A stretch of DNA of 64,000 nucleotides from Leifsonia virtsii (GTDB lineage Bacteria > Actinomycetota > Actinomycetes > Actinomycetales > Microbacteriaceae), in NCBI RefSeq assembly GCF_030433675.1, contig NZ_JAROCB010000004.1, positions 124,001-188,000 of the forward strand. Direction: 5' to 3'. Numbering within the stretch: the stretch's first letter is position 1; each line of letters begins with the position of its first letter. The notes beneath the pieces were generated by a model. It was not told the origin of the DNA. It saw only the letters and a list, made by a program, of their open reading frames with translations, and searched no databases. A program made the translations under genes and the position numbers. Of the stretch, positions 1-7,132 are shown in pieces.

Positions 1-825
1 CGCCGCCGCCAGGGCGTCCTGCCACGGCCGCATCGGGGCGAGGCCGGCACGCGTCCAGCCGTCGTGCCCCAGCACGGAGTAGGAGGGACGCGGCGCGGGC
101 CGCACGAAGGTCGCGCTGTCGGTCGGCTTCACCCGCTCGGGATCGAGCCCCGCCTGGGCGAACACCGCTCGCGCGAAGCCGTACCAGGACGTCTCACCGG
201 CGTTCGTGCCGTGATAGACGCCCGCGGGGGCGTCGGCGTCGAGCAGTGCGACGATCTGCGCGGCGAGGTCGCCCGTCCAGGTCGGCTGGCCCAGTTGGTC
301 GTCGACGACGCTCACGGTCTCGTGGCTTCCGGCGAGCTTAACCATGGTCTTGGCGAAGTTCGCGCCGCCGGCGCCGTACAGCCAGGCGGTGCGCACGACG
401 TACGTGCCGTCGGGATGCGCCGCGAGCGCGAGCTCCTCGCCCGCCGCCTTCGTGCGGCCGTAGGCGTTGATCGGGTCGCGCGGGGTGTCCTCGGCGTACG
501 GCGTCGTCGCGTGGCCGTCGAAGACGTAGTCGGTCGACACCGTCACGAACCGGGCGCCGTGGCGGGCGGCCGCCACGGCGAGGTTCTCGGTGCCGAGAGC
601 GTTGATCGCGTAGGCGTCGTCCTCGTGCGTCTCCGCGTCGTCCACCTTCGTGTAGGCGGAGGCGTTGATCACGGCATCGTGGCCGGCGACGGCGGCGAGC
701 ACCGCGTCCCGGTCGGTCACATCGAGGTCGGCCCGGGCCAGAGCGGTCACGTCGCGGCCGGCCAGGGCCTTCTGCAGATCCTGGCCGAGCATCCCCGCCG
801 CACCGGCGATCAGGTAGCGGGTCAT
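1..825 (-). CDS. rmlD: dTDP-4-dehydrorhamnose reductase (3' end cut by window edge)
   Basis: Last enzyme of dTDP-L-rhamnose synthesis, reducing dTDP-4-dehydrorhamnose with NAD(P)H in the cytosol. The minus-strand frame from ATG at 825 is open to base 1, giving 275 codons. It starts MTRYLIAGAAGMLGQDL, a Rossmann GxxGxxG nucleotide-binding start. The last visible residues (GWTRAGLAPMRPWQDAL) match the C-terminus expected of this family, so only a few codons should be missing. The start codon shares one base with the rmlB stop (TGATG), so the two are translationally coupled. The function also follows from the adjacent rmlB, rmlC and rmlA. Confidence 0.93.
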   Translation of the reverse strand, partial: MTRYLIAGAAGMLGQDLQKALAGRDVTALARADLDVTDRDAVLAAVAGHDAVINASAYTKVDDAETHEDDAYAINALGTENLAVAAARHGARFVTVSTDYVFDGHATTPYAEDTPRDPINAYGRTKAAGEELALAAHPDGTYVVRTAWLYGAGGANFAKTMVKLAGSHETVSVVDDQLGQPTWTGDLAAQIVALLDADAPAGVYHGTNAGETSWYGFARAVFAQAGLDPERVKPTDSATFVRPAPRPSYSVLGHDGWTRAGLAPMRPWQDALAAA

Positions 826-1814
826 CAGTTGTCGAGCGCCGCGCGGGCCTTCAGCGGCTCCCACCAGGCGCGGTTGTCGCGGTACCACTGCACCACGTCG
901 GCCAGACCCTGCTGGAACGGGACGAGCGGCTCGTAGCCGAGCTCCGACCGGATCTTGGAGATGTCGACGGAGTAGCGCAGGTCGTGCCCGAGACGGTCGG
1001 CGACGCGGTCGACGTACGACCAGTCCTTGCCGGTGGCGTCGAGCAGCAGCTGGGTGAGCTCCTTGTTGGTCAGCTCCGTGCCGCCGCCGATGTTGTAGAT
1101 CTCGCCTGCGCGGCCGTTCACCAGCACCATGGCGATGCCGCGGGTGTGGTCGTCGACGTGCAGCCAGTCACGGATGTTGTTGCCCTCGCCGTACAGCGGC
1201 ACGTGCTTGTCGTCGATCAGGTTCGTGACGAACAGCGGGATGACCTTCTCGGGGAAGTGGTACGGCCCGTAGTTGTTCGAGCAGCGCGTGATCGACAGGT
1301 TCAGGCCGTGCGTGCGGAAGTAGCTGCGCGCGAGCAGGTCGCTGCCGGCCTTCGACGCCGAGTAGGGGGAGTTCGGCTCGAGCGGGCGGTCCTCCGCCCA
1401 GGAGCCCTCGGCGATGGAGCCGTAGACCTCGTCGGTCGACACGTGGACGAAGCGCTTCAGGTCGTTGCGCAGCGCCGCGTCGAGCAGCTGCTGCGTGCCG
1501 AGCACGTTCGTCTCGGCGAAGATCGACGCGTCGCGCACGGAGCGGTCGACGTGCGACTCCGCCGCGAAGTGCACCACGGCGTCGACGCTGGGGAAGAGCT
1601 CGTCGAGCAGGCCGCCGTCGCGGATGTCGCCCTTGACGAACGAGTAGCGCGGCGAGTCGGCGACCGGGGCGAGGTTCGCCAGGTTGCCGGAGTAGGTCAG
1701 CGCGTCGAGCACGACGACCTCTGCGCCCTCGAGTCCGGGGTAGGCGTCCTGCAGGGTGCGGCGGACGAAGTTGGAGCCGATGAAACCGGCGCCACCAGTG
1801 ACGAGAATCTTCAT
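825..1814 (-). CDS. rmlB: dTDP-glucose 4,6-dehydratase
   Basis: Converts dTDP-glucose to dTDP-4-keto-6-deoxyglucose, the second step of dTDP-rhamnose synthesis. The 329-residue protein is full length for RmlB. It is an extended short-chain dehydrogenase: GGAGFIGSNFV at the N-terminus binds NAD, STDEVYG carries the Thr-Asp-Glu dehydration residues, and YSASK is the Tyr-x-x-x-Lys catalytic pair. First gene of the rmlB-rmlD minus-strand pair, divergent from rmlC across 72 bases. An upstream AGGGAGT-like sequence (complement) could be the Shine-Dalgarno, and GACTCC lies just before the ATG. Confidence 0.97.
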   Translation of the reverse strand: MKILVTGGAGFIGSNFVRRTLQDAYPGLEGAEVVVLDALTYSGNLANLAPVADSPRYSFVKGDIRDGGLLDELFPSVDAVVHFAAESHVDRSVRDASIFAETNVLGTQQLLDAALRNDLKRFVHVSTDEVYGSIAEGSWAEDRPLEPNSPYSASKAGSDLLARSYFRTHGLNLSITRCSNNYGPYHFPEKVIPLFVTNLIDDKHVPLYGEGNNIRDWLHVDDHTRGIAMVLVNGRAGEIYNIGGGTELTNKELTQLLLDATGKDWSYVDRVADRLGHDLRYSVDISKIRSELGYEPLVPFQQGLADVVQWYRDNRAWWEPLKARAALDN

Positions 1815-1853
1815 AGGGAGTCCAGGCTCTTTTCTGTCGGGAAACCGCCTGAG

Positions 1854-1880
1854 AGTCTACAGGTCGCCGCTTGGTAGACT
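1854..1880. promoter_or_regulatory. Inverted repeat with back-to-back TAGACT boxes between rmlB and rmlC
   Basis: AGTCTAC (1854-1860) and GTAGACT (1874-1880) form a perfect 7-bp inverted repeat with 13 bases between. Each arm contains TAGACT, a plausible -10 box, one reading toward rmlC (1875-1880) and one toward rmlB (1859-1854). The rightward box would place the transcription start at about 1887, on the rmlC start codon. The symmetry could equally be an operator. Neither direction has a convincing -35. Confidence 0.45.
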
Positions 1881-1886
1881 CCCGTG

Positions 1887-2492
1887 GTGCAGATCCGCGA
1901 GCTCTCGATCCCCGACACCTATGAGATCACCCCTCGGCAGCACCCCGACGACCGGGGCCTGTTCTTCGAGTTCTACCGGTTCGACCGGCTTGAGGAGGCG
2001 GTCGGCCACCCGCTCGACCTGAAGCAGGGCAACACCTCGGTCTCCCGCCGTGGATCGGTGCGCGGCATCCACTTCGCCGATATCCCGCCGAGCCAGGCCA
2101 AGTACGTCACGGCCCCGCACGGGGCCGTGCTCGACTTCGTGATCGACATCCGGGTCGGCTCGCCCACGTACGGCCAGTGGGACTCGGTGCTGCTGGACGA
2201 CAAGGACCGCCGGGCGATCTACGTCGCCGAGGGCGTGGGGCACTGCTTCGTGGCGCTCACCGACGACGCGACCGTCAGCTACCTCGTCACCGACGTCTAC
2301 AACCCCACCCGCGAGCACGGCATCAACCCGCTCGACCGCGACATCGCCCTGGCGTTCCCGATCCCGGCGGAGGAGCTGCTGCTCTCCCCGAAGGACACCG
2401 ACGCCCCGGGCCTCGCCGAGGCGGCCGAGAGCGGTCTGCTCCCCAGCTGGGACGCGGCGCGAGCCTTCTACGCGTCCCTCGACAACAAGTAA
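1887..2492 (+). CDS. rmlC: dTDP-4-dehydrorhamnose 3,5-epimerase
   Basis: Epimerises carbons 3 and 5 of dTDP-4-keto-6-deoxyglucose, third step of dTDP-rhamnose synthesis. About 201 residues, normal for RmlC, a cupin-fold dimer. Landmarks are HPDDRGLFFEFY near the N-terminus, SVRGIHF carrying the catalytic histidine, and VGHCFVAL with the following TVSYLVTD segment. Two adjacent GTG codons (1884, 1887) could start it. I prefer 1887 because a TAGACT box seven bases upstream would start the transcript there and no Shine-Dalgarno is visible, so a leaderless mRNA is likely. It is followed by rmlA after 15 bases. Confidence 0.94.
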   Translation: MQIRELSIPDTYEITPRQHPDDRGLFFEFYRFDRLEEAVGHPLDLKQGNTSVSRRGSVRGIHFADIPPSQAKYVTAPHGAVLDFVIDIRVGSPTYGQWDSVLLDDKDRRAIYVAEGVGHCFVALTDDATVSYLVTDVYNPTREHGINPLDRDIALAFPIPAEELLLSPKDTDAPGLAEAAESGLLPSWDAARAFYASLDNK

Positions 2493-2507
2493 GGAACCGT
2501 TCCACAC

Positions 2508-3371
2508 ATGCGCGGAATCATCCTCGCCGGCGGATCCGGCACCCGGCTGTGGCCCATCACCAAGGGCATCTCGAAGCAGCTGATGCCGATCTACGACAAG
2601 CCGATGGTCTACTACCCGCTGTCCACGCTCATGATGGCCGGGATCAACGAGATCCTCATCATCACGACCCCGGAGTACAACGAGCAGTTCCGCGCACTCT
2701 TCGGCGACGGCTCGCAGCTTGGCATCCGGATCGAGTACGCGGTCCAGCCCTCTCCCGACGGTCTGGCGCAGGCGTTCATCATCGGCGAGGAGTTCATCGG
2801 CGACGAGTCGGTGGCGCTCGTGCTCGGCGACAACATCTTCCACGGCACGGGCCTCGGCTCGGCGCTGCGCAACCACACCGAGGTCGACGGCGCGGTCATC
2901 TTCGCGTACCAGGTCAGCGACCCGAAGGCGTACGGGGTCGTGGAGTTCGACGACGACTTCAAGGCGATCTCCATCGAGGAGAAGCCGGCCGAGCCGAAGA
3001 GCAAGTACGCCGTGCCCGGCCTCTACTTCTACGACAACTCGGTCGTGGAGATCGCCAAGACGATCGAGCCGAGCGCGCGCGGCGAGCTGGAGATCTCGAC
3101 GGTGAACGAGCGCTACCTGCAGGCGGGCAAGCTGCAGGTGCAGGTGCTCGACCGCGGCACCGCGTGGCTCGACACCGGCACGTTCGAGTCGATGATGCAG
3201 GCCTCGGAGTACGTGCGCGTCATCGAGGACCGCCAGGGCTTCAAGGTCGGCTGCATCGAGGAGATCGCCTGGCGCGCCGGCTGGATCGACGACTCCGCGC
3301 TCGCCGAGCTTGCGGCTCCGCTGGTGAAGAGCGGCTACGGCCGCTACCTGCGCGGGCTGCTCGAGGGCTGA
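2508..3371 (+). CDS. rmlA: Glucose-1-phosphate thymidylyltransferase
   Basis: Makes dTDP-glucose from dTTP and glucose-1-phosphate, the first and usually feedback-controlled step of the rhamnose pathway. 287 residues, the usual RmlA length. The N-terminus has the nucleotidyltransferase signature GGSGTRLWP followed by [21 protein letters not shown] is the metal-binding Asp region and [19 protein letters not shown] the sugar-binding stretch. ATG at 2508 follows AAGGA at 2490-2494. It is co-oriented with rmlC and probably in the same transcript. Its last 28 bases overlap tail-to-tail with wbbL. Confidence 0.97.
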   Translation: MRGIILAGGSGTRLWPITKGISKQLMPIYDKPMVYYPLSTLMMAGINEILIITTPEYNEQFRALFGDGSQLGIRIEYAVQPSPDGLAQAFIIGEEFIGDESVALVLGDNIFHGTGLGSALRNHTEVDGAVIFAYQVSDPKAYGVVEFDDDFKAISIEEKPAEPKSKYAVPGLYFYDNSVVEIAKTIEPSARGELEISTVNERYLQAGKLQVQVLDRGTAWLDTGTFESMMQASEYVRVIEDRQGFKVGCIEEIAWRAGWIDDSALAELAAPLVKSGYGRYLRGLLEG

Positions 3372-4234
3372 CGTCCCCCGCGGGTCAGCAGCCAAGCTCG
3401 AACATCGAGGCCCACGCGAAGCGCCCAACGCAGCGGAGCGAGAACAGGGCCCGCATACTTCTTGCTGAGGTACCGGTACGCGCTGTCGTGGTGCGCCCGA
3501 ACCATTCGCGACGACTCCGACGTCGTGGAGTGCGCCCCCGAGTGGATGATGCTGGTCGCCGGGACATAGAGGCGGTCCCATCCGCCCTTGGCGAGCCGGT
3601 ATCCGAGGTCGACGTCCTCGAAGTACATGAAGTACCCCTCGTCGAACCCGCCGATCTCGTCGAATGCCGACCGCCGCACCATCAGACAGGACCCCGACAG
3701 CCAGTCCACCTGACGCATCTCCGAGGACTCTGTGCGGTGGGCGAGGTAGCGCCGACTCCAAGGGTTGCCCTTCCAGATCGGGTACAGCACGGCGTGCCCG
3801 ATTCCGGTCCGGAGCGAAGGGAACGCGCGCGCGGACGGATACGGCGTACCGTCCTCGTTGAGCACCCGGGGACCGACCGCGCCTGCCTGCGGATGATCGA
3901 TCAGCGCGCCTGCCAATTCAGAGACGGTGTCGTGGCCGAGCCGCACGTCCGGATTGGAGATGAGGACGAAGCGCACATCGGAGGGAAGGCTCCGGACCGC
4001 TGCATTGATCGCGCCGCCGTAGCCGCGGTTCTCTCCCAGAGGAAGGACACTCGCGTTCCGCGTCGCGGCGATCGCCGTGGTGTCGTCGATGTCGGCTGAC
4101 GCGTTGTCTGCGATGAGGGTGCGGGGTGCCAGATCGCCCGACGCCACCGAGTCGAGGAACCCTGCCAGCTCGCCGCTGGAGTTGTAGCTGACCGTCACGA
4201 CGGCGAGAGAGGAAGCGGAGAGAGTGGCTGGCAT
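3344..4234 (-). CDS. wbbL: WbbL-type rhamnosyltransferase (glycosyltransferase family 2)
   Basis: Probably transfers L-rhamnose from dTDP-rhamnose to a polyprenyl-diphosphate-linked GlcNAc, starting the linker of a wall polysaccharide. 296 residues with a GT-A fold: [12 protein letters not shown] at the start, IADNASAD, and NPDVRLG as the metal-binding region. From about residue 150 it follows the mycobacterial WbbL pattern closely as I recall it: [52 protein letters not shown] and a final APLRWALR. It sits beside the rml genes, as in mycobacteria. Rhamnosyltransferase is strongly suggested; the acceptor is inferred from that family. Confidence 0.85.
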   Translation of the reverse strand: MPATLSASSLAVVTVSYNSSGELAGFLDSVASGDLAPRTLIADNASADIDDTTAIAATRNASVLPLGENRGYGGAINAAVRSLPSDVRFVLISNPDVRLGHDTVSELAGALIDHPQAGAVGPRVLNEDGTPYPSARAFPSLRTGIGHAVLYPIWKGNPWSRRYLAHRTESSEMRQVDWLSGSCLMVRRSAFDEIGGFDEGYFMYFEDVDLGYRLAKGGWDRLYVPATSIIHSGAHSTTSESSRMVRAHHDSAYRYLSKKYAGPVLAPLRWALRVGLDVRAWLLTRGGRQPSSSPRR

Positions 4235-4258
4235 CGCCCTCCAGCATAGATCGGAAGG

Positions 4259-5113
4259 TCAGGCGATCGCTGCGGCCAGCTCACTCGCGATGCGCTCGGG
4301 GCTGGTGCGGGCGCGGATGCCCTCCATGACGGAGAGCGCCCGCAGCCAGCGCGGGCCGCCGAATTCGCTCTCCGCCCGCGCTAGCGCACTGAGGATCGTT
4401 TCTTCGTTCGTGTCGTCCAGAAGGTACGGATAATCGGCGCCGAGCCAGCGGACCGCCTCTTCCTGGTCACGCTGGATGAGCACCGGTGCCCCGCAGTGTG
4501 CCGCTGTGAACCCCTTGAGGAAGGGTTTGAAATGGTCGAGTGCGCGCTGCTGCCGGACGGCGTAGTGGAAGGAGTAGCGGCCGAGGCCGGACAGCCACGC
4601 ATCGTCATGCCGTGAGGTGTCGATGGCGACCACATCGACTCGTTCCTCGATGCGCGGGGTGAGCACCGCGTTGACGCGTTCGCCGAAGTAGCCGGCTCGG
4701 AATCGGGAGGGCGGAGCCGGTGACGTGGGAAGCCGTGGATCGACGTGGTGGTCCACGAGGGCGACGCGCGTGGCGGGGAAGGCTCGGCTGTAGTGCTCGA
4801 AGGCCGTGTGAGAACTGGCGACGAGCACGTCAGCGAAACGGGCGGTCGTCCAGGGCGGGAGCTCGTCGACGGGGTCGAACAGCAGCCTATTGCCGGAGCG
4901 CACCAGAAGGTCCAACTGCTCCGGAGTCGCCATGTTGACTGCCCCCTTGGTCAGGAAGACGTCGCTGTTGCGCGCGGTGCTTCCGAGGGGTCGCACCGAG
5001 ACGCGACGGCGTGGAAGGTGCTCGCGAGCGATGTCGGCGAGCTGGAATCCGCGCATCACCGTCGATCCGGCCTCTCTGAAGCGTTCCGCGTACAGAAAGA
5101 CGAGCCGGCGCAT
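4259..5113 (-). CDS. Putative glycosyltransferase, GT-B-like
   Basis: 284 residues, 24 bases upstream of wbbL on the same strand, so probably co-transcribed with it. The N-terminus (MRRLVFLYAERFREAG) and the segment GFTAAHCGAPVLIQRDQEEAVRWLG followed by DYPYLLDD resemble the nucleotide-sugar-binding half of GT-B enzymes, in which a late Glu contacts the donor. It also has VLVASSHTAFEHYSR, typical of the central part of glycosyltransferase family 4-like proteins. No signal peptide or membrane segment is seen. Donor and acceptor cannot be told from sequence; surface glycan assembly is inferred from the neighbours. Confidence 0.6.
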   Translation of the reverse strand: MRRLVFLYAERFREAGSTVMRGFQLADIAREHLPRRRVSVRPLGSTARNSDVFLTKGAVNMATPEQLDLLVRSGNRLLFDPVDELPPWTTARFADVLVASSHTAFEHYSRAFPATRVALVDHHVDPRLPTSPAPPSRFRAGYFGERVNAVLTPRIEERVDVVAIDTSRHDDAWLSGLGRYSFHYAVRQQRALDHFKPFLKGFTAAHCGAPVLIQRDQEEAVRWLGADYPYLLDDTNEETILSALARAESEFGGPRWLRALSVMEGIRARTSPERIASELAAAIA

Positions 5114-5190
5114 GGGCCCATTTTAATGCACGCGTAGCAGGCAATTCAGGCATTCTGCGGGATGGTATCGTCGTCTGGATTGCTTACCCG

Positions 5191-5196
5191 AAGGAG
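5191..5196 (+). promoter_or_regulatory. Ribosome binding site that fixes the 5203 start
   Basis: AAGGAG lies six bases before ATG 5203. The TTG at 5197 directly abuts it and cannot be its start, so ATG 5203 is the likely start. TATCGT at 5166-5171 is a possible -10 box for this gene. Confidence 0.7.
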
Positions 5197-5202
5197 TTGA
5201 CG

Positions 5203-6180
5203 ATGACCGGAAGTCGTGCTGTGTACACGGCTCTCCTGGGGGGATACGAAGAGCTGCTGGAGCAACCCGTCGCCAAGCGCACGGACATCCCCTTCATCTG
5301 CTTCACCGACGACCCCGACCTTCGCAGCGAGACGTGGCGTATCGTCCTCGTCGAGCCGATGCTCCCACTGGATCTGGTGCGCAGCCAGCGTGACTTCAAG
5401 ATCCGGGGTCACCAGGCGCTCGAGCCGTTCACCGAGACCCTCTACATCGACAACTCCGTCCTGCTCAAGGTCCCGCCTGAGGAGATTCTGGACGAGTGGC
5501 TGCGCGATGCCGACTATGCGGTGTCGCTCCACAGTTACCGCGAGCGCGTCATCGACGAATTCGATGAGGTCGTCGCCCTCAACTACGACGATGCGGCCCG
5601 GGTCCAAGAGCAGCTGCTGCACTACGCCGACCTCTACCCGGAGCTCATCCATCAGCATCCTTACTGGAATGGGATGATCGCTCGCCGCATGACGCCTCAG
5701 GTGCAATCGGCGATGATGCGGTGGTTCGATCACGTCCTTCGATACTCCCGGCGCGATCAGCTCTCCGCCAACGTCGCCCTCGGGCTGTCGGGCATGCGGG
5801 TGAATGCGGTCGAGCTCGACAATTTCGCGTCAGAGCTCCACGCGTGGCCCGTCCAGGTCGCCCGCAAGATCCACCTCGGGAAGAACAACCGCCGGAATGC
5901 CGGTCCGATCCTCGCTGAGGTCGCCCGGCTCAAGCGCGAGGTGTCGGCGCTGTCCTCCGAGCTCGAAGCTTCGGCGGAGGCCCGGGAATCGCTCGCCGAC
6001 GTGCAACGGGAGCTGGCGGAGACGCGGGAGGCCGCAGCTCGCGATCGCGCACGCATCGAAGGCGAGTTGCGTGCGCAGCTGCAGGACGTCCTGACGAGCA
6101 CCTCCTGGAAGGCATCGGCGCCCATCCGCTGGGTGGCGGACTCCGCCCGCCGGGTGCGCGCGGGGAGGTCGGCACATTAG
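5203..6180 (+). CDS. DUF616 / TOD1-MUCI70-type glycosyltransferase-like protein
   Basis: 325 residues from ATG 5203. The N-terminal two thirds match the DUF616 (TOD1/MUCI70) pattern: AVYTALLGGYEELLEQP, DIPFICFTDDPDLRS, then RSQRDFKIRGHQAL and TLYIDNSVLLK. LHQHPYWNGMIARRM-like residues follow near position 155. Members of this family are regarded as glycosyltransferases of GT-A type, mostly without a defined substrate. The last 90 residues are heptad-rich and charged (LKREVSALSSELEASAE onward) and probably form a coiled coil, then a basic tail. The following epimerase overlaps its stop codon, so the two are coupled. Confidence 0.75.
   Translation: MTGSRAVYTALLGGYEELLEQPVAKRTDIPFICFTDDPDLRSETWRIVLVEPMLPLDLVRSQRDFKIRGHQALEPFTETLYIDNSVLLKVPPEEILDEWLRDADYAVSLHSYRERVIDEFDEVVALNYDDAARVQEQLLHYADLYPELIHQHPYWNGMIARRMTPQVQSAMMRWFDHVLRYSRRDQLSANVALGLSGMRVNAVELDNFASELHAWPVQVARKIHLGKNNRRNAGPILAEVARLKREVSALSSELEASAEARESLADVQRELAETREAAARDRARIEGELRAQLQDVLTSTSWKASAPIRWVADSARRVRAGRSAH
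6162..6178 (+). promoter_or_regulatory. Strong Shine-Dalgarno in front of an ATT start codon
   Basis: GGGGAGG at 6162-6168 is followed after seven bases by ATT at 6176-6178. The ATT overlaps the upstream TAG stop (ATTAG). This is the only near-cognate start at good spacing in the frame that encodes the complete Rossmann motif of the epimerase. Confidence 0.65.
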
Positions 6181-7114
6181 GGTCATCGTCACCGGGGGCG
6201 CAGGGTTCATCGGCTCCACGCTCGTCGCAGCGCTTCTGGAGCGGGGCGAAGATGTCGTCGTCGTCGACTCGTTCTCTCCGTACTACAATCCGGCCGCCAA
6301 GCGTGCCGCGCTGGCCGCGATGGCGGGTCCTCGGCTCTCGGTCGTCGAAGGAGACCTCAACGACCTGGAACTCGGCTCGGTCGTCCGCGGCGCCGACGCG
6401 ATCGTTCATCTCGCCGGCCAGCCTGGCGTCCGCAAATCCTGGGGCGACGACTTCCTCACATACACACGGTCGAACGTGGACGCCACTCAGCGCCTCCTGG
6501 AGGCGGTGACGAAACATGCGGACGGAGCGCGCTTCCTCTACGCATCGTCGTCCTCTGTGTACGGGCAGGCCGAGACGTACCCGACGACCGAGGACATGCT
6601 CCCTCAGCCTGTGTCGCCCTATGGGGTGACGAAACTCGCGGGCGAGCATCTGACATCCCTGTACGCCGAGAGTTTCGGCGTCCGCGCGGCGGCCTTCCGG
6701 TTCTTCACGGTCTATGGCCCGAGGCAGCGCCCGGACATGGCGTTCACCCGCTTCCTCACCTCCGCCCGTGACGGGTCGCCGATCACCGTCTACGGCACCG
6801 GGGAGCAGATCCGAGACTTCACGTACGTAGGTGACATCGTCGCCGCGCTGCTCGCCGGAGTCGAGGCGGAAGGCGCTCTTCCACGAGTGATGAACCTCTC
6901 CGGCGGCTCGAGCGTCTCCGTCAACGAGGTGCTGGAGACCATCTCTGAGGTCACCGGGAGACCGCTCGACATCCGACGCCTCGACCCCGTCCGCGGCGAC
7001 GTCTTCCGCACCGGTGGCGACAGCTCCCTGGCCCAGCGTGCGCTCGGGTGGACGCCGGTCGTGCCTCTGGCGGAGGGACTCGGTCGTCAGTGGGACTGGG
7101 TCGCGTCCTCCTGA
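6176..7114 (+). CDS. NAD-dependent nucleotide-sugar epimerase/dehydratase, probable ATT start
   Basis: Extended short-chain dehydrogenase acting on a nucleotide sugar, 312 residues if started at ATT 6176. The frame reads IRVIVTGGAGFIGSTLV directly after that codon, the classic NAD-binding start. YASSSSVYGQAE and SPYGVTK supply the catalytic Ser and Tyr-x-x-x-Lys; RFFTVYGPRQRPDMA is the substrate loop typical of UDP-sugar 4-epimerases and related dehydratases. Between the previous stop in this frame (6092-6094) and the motif there is no ATG, GTG, TTG or CTG. Starting at ATG 6320 would delete the cofactor site. The product sugar is not determinable; UDP-glucuronate or UDP-glucose epimerase-like enzymes are closest. 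Confidence 0.88.
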   Translation: MRVIVTGGAGFIGSTLVAALLERGEDVVVVDSFSPYYNPAAKRAALAAMAGPRLSVVEGDLNDLELGSVVRGADAIVHLAGQPGVRKSWGDDFLTYTRSNVDATQRLLEAVTKHADGARFLYASSSSVYGQAETYPTTEDMLPQPVSPYGVTKLAGEHLTSLYAESFGVRAAAFRFFTVYGPRQRPDMAFTRFLTSARDGSPITVYGTGEQIRDFTYVGDIVAALLAGVEAEGALPRVMNLSGGSSVSVNEVLETISEVTGRPLDIRRLDPVRGDVFRTGGDSSLAQRALGWTPVVPLAEGLGRQWDWVASS

Positions 7115-7131
7115 GCCGGCCGAACCGGCTC
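7113..7131. terminator. Bidirectional hairpin between convergent epimerase and wzt genes
   Basis: GAGCCGG (7113-7119) pairs with CCGGCTC (7125-7131) across a 5-base loop. It begins within the epimerase stop codon and ends just before the wzt stop codon. There is no U-tract, so it may act with Rho or merely stabilise mRNA ends. Confidence 0.5.
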
Positions 7132-7132
7132 G

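Noticed and set aside
64-936. Plus-strand open frames opposite rmlD and rmlB
   Set aside because: Arg/Val-rich shadow frames antisense to conserved rml genes, a usual effect of high GC. The same applies to most long frames opposite real genes in this window.
6320-7114. ATG 6320 as the epimerase start
   Set aside because: It would remove the first 48 residues including the NAD-binding Gly motif that is perfectly encoded upstream in the same frame.
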